DNA of 64,000 nucleotides from assembly GCA_958496175.1 (NCBI GenBank), contig OY292275.1, positions 12,090,001 through 12,154,000 of the forward strand, read 5' to 3'. Source of the stretch: Sisyra terminalis (taxonomy: Eukaryota > Arthropoda > Insecta > Neuroptera > Sisyridae). Under the pieces are notes generated by a model. That model saw nothing but the letters and a program-made list of their open reading frames with translations. It searched no databases and was not told the DNA's origin. The translations under genes were made by a program, and so were the position numbers. Numbering within the stretch: the stretch's first letter is position 1; each line of letters begins with the position of its first letter. Shown piece by piece: positions 24,580 through 36,960 of this stretch.

Positions 24580-25293
24580 GGGTGGATCACCGTCAGAAAA
24601 AATAAATTTTCGATTTTTTTTTTCCATAAATGTCTTCTTATAACATTCAAGAATAACGTGTTAAAAGGATTGGAATAGCTGACTAATGTATTTTCACTGA
24701 TAAAAATTGAATAAATTGATAATAACATAAAAAGATATCTTAAAAAAACTTTAAATGCGTTTTTCTCGAAATCAACTTTTTAAAACTGGGAGACAAGATT
24801 TCTCATAAACTATCCGACGGATTGACTTGAAACTGGAGAGTGTTATAGTTCAACACGTCTTGGTACCGACCCTCTGAAATTGGCCAAACCTCTCCCCCCC
24901 TCAAAGTTTGAGAGGGGAAAAGGTCCAAAAAAAGGTCGTTTTTTTTTAACTTTTTTTTCAAAGTCGCGCCATTTTGTGAATTTTCAATTTTTTTCGGATT
25001 TTCGAGGTTCAGTACCAAGAAGACGCATTACCAAAACCTACATTCTTTGGAAAATCATGATCCGACTTCCGGTTTCCGAGAAAACTTGTCTCCGGTTTGC
25101 CTCCTCATTTTTGAGGATCCTTTTTCAAAGCGCTGTAAAAGGGGGAGGGGGGACATATCGGGCCAAATAAAAAAAAATAATAGTTCAAAACTTTAACTTT
25201 TACATGCTGAAGACCGTTTTTTAATATCTCTAAAAAAAGTGGCAGCAGTTTTAAAAAAGTCATTTTTTTTTACGTTCTGACGGTGATCCACCC
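24580..25293. mobile_element. TTAA-target TIR element inserted in the foldback
   Basis: The 19-bp perfect TIR is gggtggatcaccgtcagaa. TTAA is duplicated at 24576-24579 and 25294-25297. The foldback's other arm (around 25585-25600, atattaagtatcc) preserves the empty site with a single TTAA, proving an exact insertion. TTAA duplication is typical of piggyBac and Kolobok; the GGG terminus does not settle which. The 714-bp body has C- and G-rich patches (near 24893 and 25140) and a 96-codon open frame (24880-25170) with no transposase motif. Confidence 0.85.
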
Positions 25294-25323
25294 TTAATAT
25301 TCGATGTTTTTATTAAATTTTTC

Positions 25324-25361
25324 GTACAACGTTTCGCCACTGTCGCAGTTTCCTCAGATAC
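25324..25361 (-). ncRNA. Hammerhead ribozyme-like core (family B, left arm)
   Basis: On the minus strand, in order: stem I GTAT (25361-25358), CTGAGGA (25357-25351), a stem II region (25350-25336), GAA (25335-25333), ACGT (25332-25329), T (25328), and stem I partner GTAC (one wobble pair). Stem II is less regular here than in the other copies. Confidence 0.45.
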
Positions 25362-25526
25362 TCAATTACAAACATCAATTGTTAAATCCGTACAATAATC
25401 TCGGCATTTATACGATTGTCCTTTTCTTATGTAAATTGGTAAAAGAAGATACTGAGAATTATGAGGACAGTCGTTTAAATGCCGAGATTATTGTACATGG
25501 ATTAAACAATTGATGTTTGTAATTGA

Positions 25527-25564
25527 GTACCTGAGGAAGCTGCAAAAGTGGCGAAACGTTGTAC
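25527..25564 (+). ncRNA. Hammerhead ribozyme-like core (family B, right arm)
   Basis: In order: stem I GTAC (25527-25530), CTGAGGA (25531-25537), stem II GCTGC/GTGGC (25539-25543 and 25548-25552; two wobble pairs), GAA (25553-25555), ACGT (25556-25559, self-complementary), T as cleavage base (25560), stem I partner GTAC (25561-25564). The full conserved core is present. Confidence 0.5.
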
Positions 25565-25637
25565 GAAAAATTTAATAAAAATATCGAATATTAAGTATCC
25601 AGAAAATGAGAATCATTAATGTATTTATAATATAATT

Positions 25638-28600
25638 TGGCTATTGTTTTGTAGCAAATAGTCAAAATAAGTAACTTATCCTGCTAAAAATTTAAATTGT
25701 CTATGAAAAAACGAGGAAAATTGTTTATAAAGAATTTCAATGAGCATTATCTTTTAAATTTTTGTAAAAATACAGTTTTATAGGACCAATATTCGTTATT
25801 ATTTGATCAGAAGCCAGGAAATTTTTATTAAAACATGGAAATGTATTTTTTTCGTGAATGATTTTCGATATGATAATCAATTTTATTTGCCCGAATAGAC
25901 AATTTCGTTTTTATTTCATTGTCATAAGTTTGTGCCATAGGTCTCGAAAGGGGAATTTTGTGCCGTGTTTGGTGGGTGAATATTTCTCAATAGTCAATAT
26001 GGATGATGTTCGAGGTTAGTGTAAGGGATGCGCATAAGGATAACGGCAAATTTTACACGCAATCATGAGCTATGAGCTATTTTCAAGGTGAATGGATTTG
26101 CATATTCGAGGTGGATTTAATCGAACTTTCTCACTATTTTTTTTTCCAAATGAAGTTAGTTCAAGTTTTTTTTCTGAGTTTATAATTTTATTAAAATCCA
26201 CGCATTCGTGCGCTGCTTACCCATAGAAAGTTAACGAGAGCAAAGTTTTTAATGGAATGTTTCGTTGGATTTTCCCCCACGGGATTCGGGGGCGAAATTT
26301 TAATAACTCGTGTATTTGTAAGACAGCTTTTTGATAATTACGAACATCAAATTTCGTGTAGCAACAACGCGATGGTTTAAATTAGTCTGTATTTAAATTA
26401 TTTGCATGGATATATGTAGATAGTAGGTATTAATTTTGACGTATTTTCGTTATGATTAACCAAGTTGGTAAAAGTTACTGTTAGTGTTTGAGAATGTGGA
26501 GACTTTAAGGGATGCATTTGCCGGATTACGGTAAACAACCTGATGTTAGCCAAAATATTTTCAAGGAGTTTATCTAAAATAAAAAATGGTTGAGCTTTTT
26601 CTGACGTCAATCAAAGTTAATTGTTATACAAAAGTTTTATCAAGAATTTGTATTGAACTTTTAACAATATTTTCTAAATTAATTTAAGGAAAGATATTTC
26701 AAAATTGTAGAGGTAAAATGAAAAGCAGGATTCTAAAATTTGATACTAATTATATTTCATTATTAAAATTTCTCAGGTAAAAAAATGTTTTCAGGGGACT
26801 TATGTTGATATTTGATAGGAAGAATTTCCACTTCAGCATAATGATGTAAATGATGTAATCATGAAAGAAGAGGTTTAAAAATTTGCAAAAATTTAGAATA
26901 AGATTTTGATTTTTAAGTAAAATATTTTTAAAATACTGAAGAAAAAAAATTGTCATAAAATGAGATTGACAATTTCAAATGTTTAGTGTTCTGTTATTTC
27001 AGGCCTGGCAAAATCGCGACTCTTAATATTCATCCGAAGTTATACTTTTTTCATTAAAATATAACTATAGAATTCTCTAAATCGGTTGTATTTCACAACA
27101 AAAAAATAACATATTAAAGTACAAAGTTAAAAAAAACTTTTATACCAACAAATTTTTCTTTTAAAAAATGTTCACAATTTTCACTAGCATGGTTAAAATA
27201 TGCTAAAGCTCTAGAAGGATAACTAGAAACATATTTGTTTAAGGTATTTTATTTGATTTTTATTGGACAAATCATTGCATTGTATTTGCATTATATTTTT
27301 CCATATAATTATAAAAAATTAATCAATCAATTATTTCATTTACCTACCTTTAATTTAAATGAAATAATTATTGTAATTAATTGAACTGATTTTCAATTTT
27401 AAGCTGTTTATTTAAAATTGTATTTAAATATAATCCTTTAGTAATAATTCTTGTATCGATAGGCCTCGAATAATAATACATAATTGGCCAAAACGTTTCA
27501 TACTGTACGCCTTAATATTTTCCCATAAAATTGATTCTGGGAGGAGTGGCTTAATGATATTTTCAAATTTTTAACAATCAAAACAAATGATCATCTTTAA
27601 ATTTCGCAATCTTATTGGCTAATAGCCTCTTACATTGAAGCATGTCATCAGATATTAGGGCAGCATTAAAAACGTTCTCTTTGTATTAAATAGGCAATTA
27701 TTTTATATAGATCATTGCATAGGTATATCGTAAGAAGTTTGATAAATTTTCTCAATTCTTTCATTCAGTATTGCCAGGATTTTCATAGGGAAAACAAAGA
27801 TTAATATGGAGAAAAAATGTTTGTTTCCCTAAGAAGTTTAATAAAAAAAAAAACGAAATATTTTAACAATCATCATATTATCATTAATCTTCGAGGTCTA
27901 AAGAAAACATTTTTCCCATCAATTTTAATTTGATATTCAATGATTTTTTTGTATTACAGGAAAGGGATAGCTTTCCGTTCTACCCATACTTACACCAATG
28001 TCTTAAACATACATTTTATAGATTTAATTTAATGCTTAAAAATCTTTTAACGAATTAACTTTCCAAGTTTGGTAACAATAAGGGTTTGCTTATTATTTTA
28101 AATTAACAAAAGAAAATTTCTATTTTGATATTCGTAAAAGTGACTTAAATAGAAATTTTAAATACGTCGTTTCCTTGTTAATTATTTATTTAAATTTTCA
28201 TTAAAACATCGTCAACACTTTCGAAATGTTTTGTCTTTCACTTTCCTTATTTACTATTAGCATTTTCATTAGCCACGATTTACCAACTTTAAATGAACTA
28301 AATTTCTATTTTTTTCTTTCATATTACATCTATCAAAATTAAAATTGAAAAAATAAAGGCTGAAAAATAAATTAAATCAGAGAATTCGACAAACTATTAA
28401 GATCAAAAAAAGATACATAACAGGGGAATTACATTTTTACTATCCTCATAACCGTTGACCTACTGAAATAGTTCTGGCAAAAAAGTGTGTCACGTTGAAA
28501 AATACTTCTAATGCGCTTATAATGTGGGAAACTTTCGCTATTTTCAACCTTCATTTTCAATAAAATTTTATTCTGCTATACATTTTTCTTTTTAATAAAT

Positions 28601-29013
28601 TTTCAATGAATCGTTATCGTAAAATTATTAATATTTCGTTGTTCAGTTAGTTCAAAATCTCTTCTTTGATGTGTAAACAAATATTTTGAAATTAGTAAGA
28701 TTTCTTTAAAGTAGATCGTTGTTAAAAAGTTTATTTGTTAAAGTTATTTGCAACTTTATGCTAATGATTAAAGACATTTTTACAACTTGTTAGAAAATTG
28801 TTAATATAAACATGATGATTGAAGGTTAATGAATTCAATGATGACACATTTTTTATTCAAAGTGGAATAATTGAGATGGTGCTTTGTCGATACCAGTTGA
28901 AAAGAGGAAAATTTCGTGACGGTTTTGAATAAATTAGATCATATGCAAATCGAATTTGAATATTAATTTTTTGCTGATAAAAAGGAAAAATATCGGCTGC
29001 TTGAAACTGGTTG
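25638..29013. other. AT-rich stretch, nothing firm
   Basis: No repeat ends are recognised. A polypyrimidine tract ending gtattacag at 27951-27959 is followed by about 30 open codons to 28056, but no donor follows. I do not call an exon. Confidence 0.35.
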
Positions 29014-29515
29014 TCAGACCTCGAGGCTTATACATATCGAGGAGCAGATGAATAATCCATGAAATAATAAAAAGTAAATAAGCCGATAGGTCGCTAATAA
29101 AATGGTAATGTGTGTGAATTTTGTCATATGAAGTACGATGTAAGTGATTGATTCCGGGCGTCGCCGGTCGTCTCCTAGCAGCGCTGTATTCGTGGTGCTA
29201 TCGATCTCGGCGTCGTCGCTGTTTCCCGGTACTGTGACTGCCTCCAGCTGCTCGGACCAACCTCCAGAATGTCCTAGTCACTACGGAATGCCTTGTAGAC
29301 AAAGACCAATAAATGCTACGCCTAAAAATATTAGACCCTTATCTCTTTCTACAAGTAACAATGAGCAATGCACACGCTTTTCTAGTTTTCGTTTGATAAA
29401 TCGCAAAGGCCGTCGTTGCCAAATTGTCATTCCCGTATCGTCTTTTCGGTTTGTTTCTAACAGCGCCTGTCAAACGTCTGATATTATTATGCACAATTTA
29501 CACAACGTCTAATTC
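29014..29515. other. CpG/GC-rich island, possible exon or promoter
   Basis: Bases 29150-29230 carry 13 CpG dinucleotides, against almost none in the surroundings. The island is open on both strands. On the plus strand, 29144-29512 is open for 122 codons but starts with GTG, not ATG. On the minus strand, 29277-29017 is stop-free for about 87 codons and includes LEAVTVPGNSDDAEIDSTTN, which has gene-like composition. A separate minus frame (29430-29281) reads from an ATG and includes the hydrophobic GLIFLGVAFIGLCLQG. A possible minus acceptor (ctag, 29277-29274) and a plus GTAAGT (29140-29145) exist. I recognise no protein family. A first exon, an exon on the minus strand or a regulatory island all remain possible. 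Confidence 0.4.
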
Positions 29516-31312
29516 AATACAATGATGTTCAAATGTACAATAACTAGTGCCATGTTTCTATATTAACATCGTTTTGATTTGAGGGGAAATCTATCACCAC
29601 CCCCAAGCTGAGGGGCAGAAGTGAGTTTAATGGGTTTTATGAAGCAACTACGTGTTGAATATCCCTCCACAACATGAAAAACTTAGACCACGTGACACAA
29701 GAAAATCTAAACCGTAGCAAACTTATTATCATTTTATAGTTTAGATTTTCTTCAGTTTTATAACTATTGAAATATATTGATGTAAAAATGTGTTACCTAC
29801 CATAAAAAATGCTTTGAACTCTATAAACCATTCTTTAATACCTTGAAAAGCCAACAAATTTCTTAATCGGAAAAATTTATAATTTTCATTAGAAAAATAG
29901 TATTGCCTTTATTGCTTAAAGGCAAAATTTTTATATGGTTGATCTTTTCCTTTTAGCGCTAATTATTTCTGTTGAGATTTTCCCAGTCGAGAAAAACAAT
30001 TTTTTCTTTGAAAAGGTACAGAGTTTCAATTTTCTTCTATAAAATTCAATATGAATCATTTTCTTCTTTGAATCCTTTACAAGAACTTATTCATGTTTAG
30101 GATTGCTTTTTCTTCGTTGATCGAAAAATCTCTTTGATTTTGCCTATTCATCTCTATCAGTACTACATTTTACAGCTTTCTAGATAGTTCTTTTCTTGTT
30201 TCCTGAGAGTTTATGATTCCAATCTGTAAAGTGGCATAGTATTCCACTCCTACTAATAGGACTTAGATGACTGCACCTGCAGTTTTAGCTATGATTTTGC
30301 TAACAAAAGATTATTGTTAACATGATATACTATTTTTGTCATAGTTTTTGGTGTTGACGATTTCTAAAAATAGTTTTTTTATCAGCTCATGTTTTTGTTT
30401 TCAATCTTTGAAAAGGTTTTTTTTGTATGTGATATTATTTAAGTGCTTTTTAGAAAGCTCATTTTCAAAAGCTCATATGCTTGAAAATAATTGAGAATTT
30501 TCTTACTAAACGTCCCAGTATATTTAACGAGCATAAAGGATTTTTAAAGAGCAAAGCTTATAACCGTTTAGGTAAAACTAAGGTCCTTTAATCCATTCGT
30601 AGTTGTCAATGAAAGTGAAGAAGTTATGAAATACTTATTTCAAGATAATTCCAGATTTTTCTTCTCATTCAGTAGAAAAGTCTTGAAGATAAAGAACCAA
30701 GCCATCCATCCATATCTTAGTACTTTAATTTATTCCTAAAGTCTTGAATTTCCAATAGTACCTGAATAGTTGAACAAATTTTTGTTTTTAATAATTCTTC
30801 ATATTTGTATGTATTCATCAATTTCTTTTTACCGTTCGATACTTTATTATCCTGGTATTTTGAACAAAATGTGATAAATTAGAGGTCAAAATTTAAAGGC
30901 ATGCTTAAAGCTTTTTGTTCATAAAATAAAAGACTTTTGTTTTTTTTTTGTTAGGCTCTTTTTAAGGTTTATAATTTTATGGTTTTCCCTAAACTATAAC
31001 AATAAATAAGCTATAATAATAAACTATAATATTCAGTAAGTTTCTAAAGCCATACAAAAACAGTTTAACAATTCCTTATTCAATATATGCACTAAGTGTA
31101 TGTTTCGGTCTTACATTTTCTAACTTTTCTATATAATTGATCAAAAATCATTACACTTATTGGAGAATTGTATATTTTATATTATTTTTAAAAATTGTTG
31201 ATCTTTTACCTCTCTTGCTTTTAACTATAAGTATGTTTAAATTTATGTCGAGCTATTAAACCTATTCCCAAATAAAGTTTAATTTTCTTATGCAGGTATG
31301 TGTATATGCAAT
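29516..31312. other. AT-rich stretch, nothing recognised
   Basis: No open frame or repeat end of note. Confidence 0.4.
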
Positions 31313-31412
31313 GTACTCGGTTTACGCGATTTTCTGGAACCTAGTTTCCCACTTTATATGAACTCGATGTTTCGATTTACACGGTTTCAATTTACGCGTT
31401 TTCTTTAGAAAC
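31313..31412. mobile_element. Fragment of a dispersed repeat with ttacgcg words
   Basis: The words ctcggtttacgcgattttct, ttcgatttacacggtttc and tttacgcgttttct repeat within 100 bp. I associate this pattern with pogo-like repeat fragments in other animals, but termini are not identifiable. The call is weak. Confidence 0.3.
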
Positions 31413-32772
31413 ATATCTATCACGCATATCGCGAGATGATTATATTTGTAAATGGGATGAAGAAGTGATCTAGTTCTAATTTGAGTCATTAAGTACATGG
31501 TAACTAATTAAAAATAAAAAAAAAAACTTTCGTGGAAACTTCAAACGAAAGAAAAATAGAATTTTCGTAAAAGAGTTTCCAATGTATGCAGCAAAAGATA
31601 ATTGCAATAATAAAGTATCAAATAAGTTTCCATATCCAATATTGATTGAAATCGAACTTACTATTAAACTTTTAAACTCCTCATTAAAAGTCTGCAGGTA
31701 TGACAGCAATTAAATAGTAAAAAAAACACTGTCCCTTCTTATTTCCGTTTCTTGTAACGAAAACTATTATTCTTAGTAGTTCCTGAGATGAGAGGTATTG
31801 GCGTCCAATTAAAATGATTTTCACATTTCCGCCTTTGTCTTCTTTCGTCTGTTTTTCCAATGTCTTTAACTTTTTCCTATTTCAGAGATTGTTTTCTCAT
31901 TTCCGATATTTGTTGTTACTGTTGTTGAGTTGTTTGACAAGACCCAGATTTTCCTCTTCATCCCGGAAACAGTTAATAATGTGTAACATTTAATTACATT
32001 TCATATGGGGCAATTAATATGGGACTTGTAATGAAATTAGTTTGTTGACAACGTAAATAATGTCATTTAGTCTGCAATTTTTTTTTTGTCTGCTTGGACT
32101 AATGTGTGTTGATGTTTCGAGCTTTGGTATCATTGATGTTTGTATTAAAAAAGCTGCCATAAAAATTAATATCTCGAGATAATAAATTTCAATTTTCCAA
32201 ACTGAATGTTTAATTATATATTCAATGAAGTTGACTTTATGTTTTGAATAAATATGATTTGACGCAAATGTGTGTTCCATTATTTTAATGTCGAAATTTT
32301 ATGCATGGAAACTAGAGACTAATACAAAAAGTCAATGCCACAACCTAGATGCAGAGCTTTTTCAATTTTGAATTGTACGTTTAAATTATTATACATTTGT
32401 TCGTGAAATTAACATTTTAATTATTTTATGTATTTGAAAATTGAACTTGTCTTTCATTTGAAATAAGTCTCTTTAAATATTGATGTTCAAGTTCTTTGCT
32501 ACACTTTCCTTTGTAATGGATTTTATTCTAAATAATTAAACCAACTTTTCCCTACTTTCGTAAGCTAAACTTTTCAGTCAGTCTTAAAACTTATTTTGGG
32601 AAAGCTTTTAAAAAGCTTAGCGAGAAAGTTCAGTGTGGCAATATTTTATGATGTTTTCTCTTTAAATTTTAACGAATTTGTAGCGTAAATATTTTTAACG
32701 AGAGGACTCATTAGCAATTTTCACTAATTAACCTAATAATAAAACAAGGATTTTTGATGTTTGAAAAGTTGT
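31413..32772. other. AT-rich stretch, nothing recognised
   Basis: Open frames at 31476-31709 and 32014-32280 (minus) show no motif or splice border. Treated as chance. Confidence 0.4.
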
Positions 32773-32774
32773 TT

Positions 32775-33041
32775 TTATTCACAACTGAAGAGGTATTTCT
32801 TAGTTTGTATTCTACAAAAAGTTCCTTCAAAAGTTCCTTGTCTAATTAAAATTTGATTATCTTGCCAATAATCATTATCTTTCAATGGAAGAATAACAAA
32901 GTTATTGGATAGTATGCTTTCTTTGAATTTCATATTTTTTCTGAATTGGATACTGTACGCCAAAACTCCACTCCATTGTTCCAAAATGGTTCTTTTATTG
33001 ATTTGTAAAGAACTAATTTGTTGTCTATAGTCAACTGTGAC
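32775..33041 (-). CDS. Candidate terminal coding exon, product unknown
   Basis: A minus-strand open frame runs to a TAA stop (32777-32775). Directly upstream is a strong acceptor: a long pyrimidine run, then ctttacag ending at 33042, with an attaattaa branch-like word further up. Taking that acceptor gives 88 in-frame codons beginning VTVDYRQQISSLQINK and ending RIQTKKYLFSCE. The composition is balanced (charged, aromatic, two Cys), unlike AT-driven chance frames. The stop codon overlaps AATAAA, a polyadenylation signal word. I recognise no family. No upstream exon was identified with confidence, so this may be the last exon of a gene lying to the right, or a pseudogene. Confidence 0.4.
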   Translation of the reverse strand, partial: VTVDYRQQISSLQINKRTILEQWSGVLAYSIQFRKNMKFKESILSNNFVILPLKDNDYWQDNQILIRQGTFEGTFCRIQTKKYLFSCE

Positions 33042-33803
33042 CTGTAAAGTAAGAGTTAAAAAAGAAAAAGTAAAAATTTTAATTAATTGCTTGAATTTTA
33101 ATAAACTGTATCTTAATCTGTAATTAAAATAAAACAAAAAGCGGTATTGAATTCCAGAACTTTAAATACTCTTTTCCAATTTATCTGATTTAAAAAAATA
33201 TATAATATAATATAGAAAATCTTCACTTGATTTACTCACTAGTTAATTAAATATTTGTATCAGAACTCATTTAGATGATATAATAATTTATTACGAATCA
33301 CTCAACCATTAACTAATTACTTATTTACCATTTATTTTTATATTTACTTCATTGCTCATTAAACCAACATGGTTTTATAATCTCATTGGTTAGTTTGTAT
33401 TGGATTTGATACCGGAAACCCTTAGGGTTTGTTTTTAAAGTTAAAAGTGTTTAAACAATGTAATGATTGCATTGAATCATATTATTGAGAAATCATTAGA
33501 ATTCTATAGAAAGATTCACAAAGAAGAAAAATGATAGATTTACAATTATGGTATTAGAAAAAGGAATGGCTTTTTATGATTTGAAGAACTTAGCCAGACC
33601 ATAGAGATGAAGTATAGAGGACTCATATTTAACATGTTTTAATCCCGTATTCGATTTGGTGATCGCATTTCTCTCCAACTGTTTTTTCACTTCAACGAAC
33701 TCGGTTTATGTTCAGTCATTTCAAAACCTCAATATTACTTGTAATAAAATTGTAATGATTTTTTTTATTTATTGTCGATATTCTACGATAATATTTATAT
33801 TTG
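33042..33803. other. Possible intron or flank of the candidate exon
   Basis: AT-rich, with no recognisable element. If the exon at 32775 is real, this is minus-strand intron sequence. Confidence 0.3.
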
Positions 33804-34100
33804 TTATACTAACGGCCTCAACAATGAAGGATAATAATGATCCAACACTGAACGGAACTGAATTGTTAGTACTACGATATTATTAATGGTCGGTGTCAGT
33901 GGGTAGCAGTAGACTGCAGTAGAATGACCATTCCATGTTAAACAGAGATATAATTTCCGAATTTTGATGTGAAATATTGGGTCATGAAGAAAGCATTGGT
34001 TATATACAACATGAGCACTATCTAAACTGTATCTCTGTGAGCCAGATACAAACAGCGTTTGACGGAAGTGTTCAACCACGCGGGAAACTAAATTTACCAT
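33804..34100 (-). other. 98-codon open frame, unrecognised
   Basis: The minus-strand frame from ATG (34100) to TAA has mixed codon use and a GC content visibly above its surroundings (33890-34095). It includes RYSLDSAHVVYNQCFLHDP. No domain, signal peptide or clear splice site is recognised. It could be an upstream exon of the 32775 candidate, a fragment of a mobile element or chance. Confidence 0.25.
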
Positions 34101-36299
34101 TAGTCAAAAAACCAATATTTAGACACATTTAACAAAATATTTTATTGTTGATTATTTGTACTCTTTTATTGTTTTGATCAACAAATATTTGGTTTTGTAA
34201 GGGAAGCTAGTAAAGGGGGAAATTTCTTAGAATTAATATTGAAAATTAAGATGGATAATTAGGATTATAAATAAAAAAAATCGGCACTGAAGTTCAAATT
34301 ATTTCCGTATTGGAAAAGATTAAACTAAAATTTGTGATAGGAAAAGATTGGTGATCGAATTCTTTAAATGTTTTTTTTTCATCAAAAATAAACCCATGAT
34401 TTTCACAGTAGTTAATCTAAAAGAATATCAACAAGGCGAAAATGTAATTCTGTTACAACAAAAAGGCGGACTAATTTAAAAACCTATAAAATGTCAGAAA
34501 AAAGGTTTCGGCTCTTAAATTAGGTATATGAGAAACTTTTTGCAAATTTTCCTTGAATGACAACCAAATAATAGTTTCCTCGAAACAAGTTTACAGAAAA
34601 AAATTATTCATTTTCTTCAAATAAAAAATAAACACTTTAATGGAAAACAATGTAAACGTTGTTTTTATCAAAATATCATTAAACGTTTTTTGTGTAATTT
34701 TGCGACAAAAACGATTTTCATAAGTGCTTTATGGCTAGTAAAAGTTCAAACAATTGTAATTATTTTGGAGAATATATTAGTAATGCATTAATAATTAAAG
34801 ATTTGTGCCATTATTCGAGTGTGAAATTCAAACACGTAATTATAAATAAAATTTTAATTCACATCCGTTTTCTTCGTGACATTTATTTCTAACGTTAATT
34901 ATTTCATTTAAATCGTTGAAAAGGACTTAGGGAATTAGGGACTCGACTAAATAGCGCCTTAGGACTGTGGTTGAATGAAAGTTTTGTCACAATAGATTTG
35001 ATTTTTAATTGTAAACTTCTCCGCATTTTACGATTTTCTTCGACATGGAATTTCAATTTCAAATGAAAATATCAGATTGAATTAAATTAATGTTTCGCCT
35101 CTGGATATTATAAAGAAAATATTTTCCTATCATTTGCAATTAATTGCGAGAAATTTGCAGGATTTTATTCAATTTTTTGATTAATAACTCTAAACCTATC
35201 ATACTAACAATAGCAATAACAATTTTTAACTAATAACAAGTGTCAATAATTACAACAACTCAATTTTTTTCCATCAAACAGGCGACATTGTTTCCAATTT
35301 GCAAATTGATTCCATTTCATTTATGAAACTCCGCTTAGTGTCACTCATTTTTCATACATTTATAATTCAAATACTACATTGAATATGATGGAGGCTTTTT
35401 CATTTATTTTATGTTCAATAAATAAAGATCAAACATTTTTAAAATTTGCACGAACGCTCTTTTTATGATTTTATATATTTTAAAGTCCTTTTTTTCGTGG
35501 CTCTGTTTCACAAAGAGGGAAATCTCAAACTAAAAAAGATGATTAATGATGAGTTTTCTTTAAATAGTCTTTTTTCATTTTTTTCCGAGAATCGCCTTGT
35601 CGAGCTTTGAAAGCTTTGATCTTTTCAAAGAAACGAGTTGAAAGAAAAACTTTTAAAATTTCCTTTTTTCTTTCACGTACAAGAAAGATTGTTGTAAAAT
35701 AATTAGGATTTATTTTTTTGAGGAAAGTTGAAAAAAGTATCGTTTTTCATTTAAATTAAATGAAAGTTCGTTTGATTGCCACGTGAAAAATTATTTTAAT
35801 TTTGATTTGATATTCTTTTACCTTTTGATTGCAACTGATTAAAAAGTACCAATTAAATTATTTTGATGGTGGTAATGTTTCAAAGACCAAAAACAATTGT
35901 ATGATATAGTAAGGATATGCAAGTTAATATGAATCAAAAGCTTCCCTAATTTTAAGAAATTAAAATAACCTACAGGAAGCTTTTTACAGTAAGGAAATAG
36001 GGAGAAAATGAACAACGTATTAAAAGTTTAAGAACTGTTAGAAATTTTTTATTTATTTTATAGTTTTCTTTCATTTTTAAATAAATTTGTCATTTTTTTT
36101 TTTTGATATTTCAGTCAAGAATATCTATTGAATATTTTGATTGTCCAGAATATTTTTGAGGAAGAGAATTTCCTTTTTTAAATAGAATTTGTAATTTGTT
36201 TATTTTTTTATACGTTTGTAGTTTTCCTCGTATTATCTCTGAGAGAAATGTACGAGCCACGAAAAATATTATTCAGAAGTCGTGTATTTTTTTTAAATT
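34101..36299. other. AT-rich stretch, nothing recognised
   Basis: Both strands are full of stops. No repeat termini or RNA genes are seen. Confidence 0.4.
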
Positions 36300-36960
36300 A
36301 TATCAATATTTGAAGTACATCAACTTCATCTTCATGTTCTCCTTTCTTTCAGAAGATTGGAAATTATTAAGGACAGTTTCATTTTGGAAATCGCGGCTTA
36401 TAGCAGATCCATTGAACTGAATTTGAACCATTTTCGTAGATTTTTTTAGCCAGAAAGTCCTTCTACGTTCATCGCTCCTTTTTCCTTGAATCTTGCCTTG
36501 CATAATGATTTGCAGTATTTTTCATTGTGCATTATGTGTCCAAAGTTCTGAAGCTTACTATCAATACAGTTCTCAGACTTTCCTTTCCCCTGTCCATTTT
36601 TGAAGTTGTTCATCGTTCGAAATTTTCATCACCAAGCTTATTTTTAGAATCGTTCAGTAAATATATAGAACCTCAAGAATCTTGTCTTCAATTGTGTTAT
36701 GCTTCTTGACTTCTAAAGTCTTTTTTCATTGTAGTGAATGAAGATCTGACTTTACCGACTATAATTTTCATTTCTTCCATGTATTCATTTGTAGCATTCA
36801 CTGCTTTACCAAACAATTTGAATTTTTAGACTTGATTGATTTTGGGGTCATAAGCTATAATGTTGCAGTTCCGATTTTCAGGTTCTGTTTCTATCATAAG
36901 TTTGGTCTTCTTTGTGATTTATGATTATTTGTAGGTACTGTAGTAATTAAGGTACTATGT
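36300..36960 (-). pseudogene. RTE/BovB-like LINE reverse transcriptase C-terminal remnant
   Basis: The minus strand encodes KLQNFGHIMHNEKYCKSLCK (about 36556-36497), then in another frame MQGKIQGKRSDERRRTFWLK (36503-36444). The latter matches the conserved G-K-I-x-G-K-R-S-x-x-R-R-x-x-x-W-L tail of this LINE clade, downstream of the reverse transcriptase domain. A frameshift near 36500 separates the blocks, and stops break the upstream part (to about 36960). It is related to the fragment at 10480-10884, with the same orientation. Dead copy. Confidence 0.75.

Larger units (their letters stand above)
24540..25637. mobile_element. Foldback element, family B, with two outward hammerhead-like cores
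   Basis: After removing the inserted element at 24580-25293, the left arm (24540-24579 plus 25294-25420) is the inverse of the right arm (about 25455-25637), with a short loop near 25425-25455. Each arm carries one hammerhead-like core, on the minus strand in the left arm and on the plus strand in the right arm, so both read outward. Non-coding. The paired inverted arrangement recalls Penelope-like element termini, but no reverse transcriptase is present. Confidence 0.75.

Noticed and set aside
24880..25170. 96-codon frame in the TTAA element
   Set aside because: Low-complexity (F/K/R/S-rich from T and G runs), with no DDD transposase motif. The element looks non-autonomous.
27951..28056. 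Possible exon after a gtattacag acceptor
   Set aside because: About 30 open codons but no donor, no polyadenylation signal and no recognisable protein.
29144..29512. 122-codon plus-strand frame as a real protein
   Set aside because: It starts with GTG directly after GT-AA splice-like bases, has no ATG near the start and no family. Kept only as part of the island.
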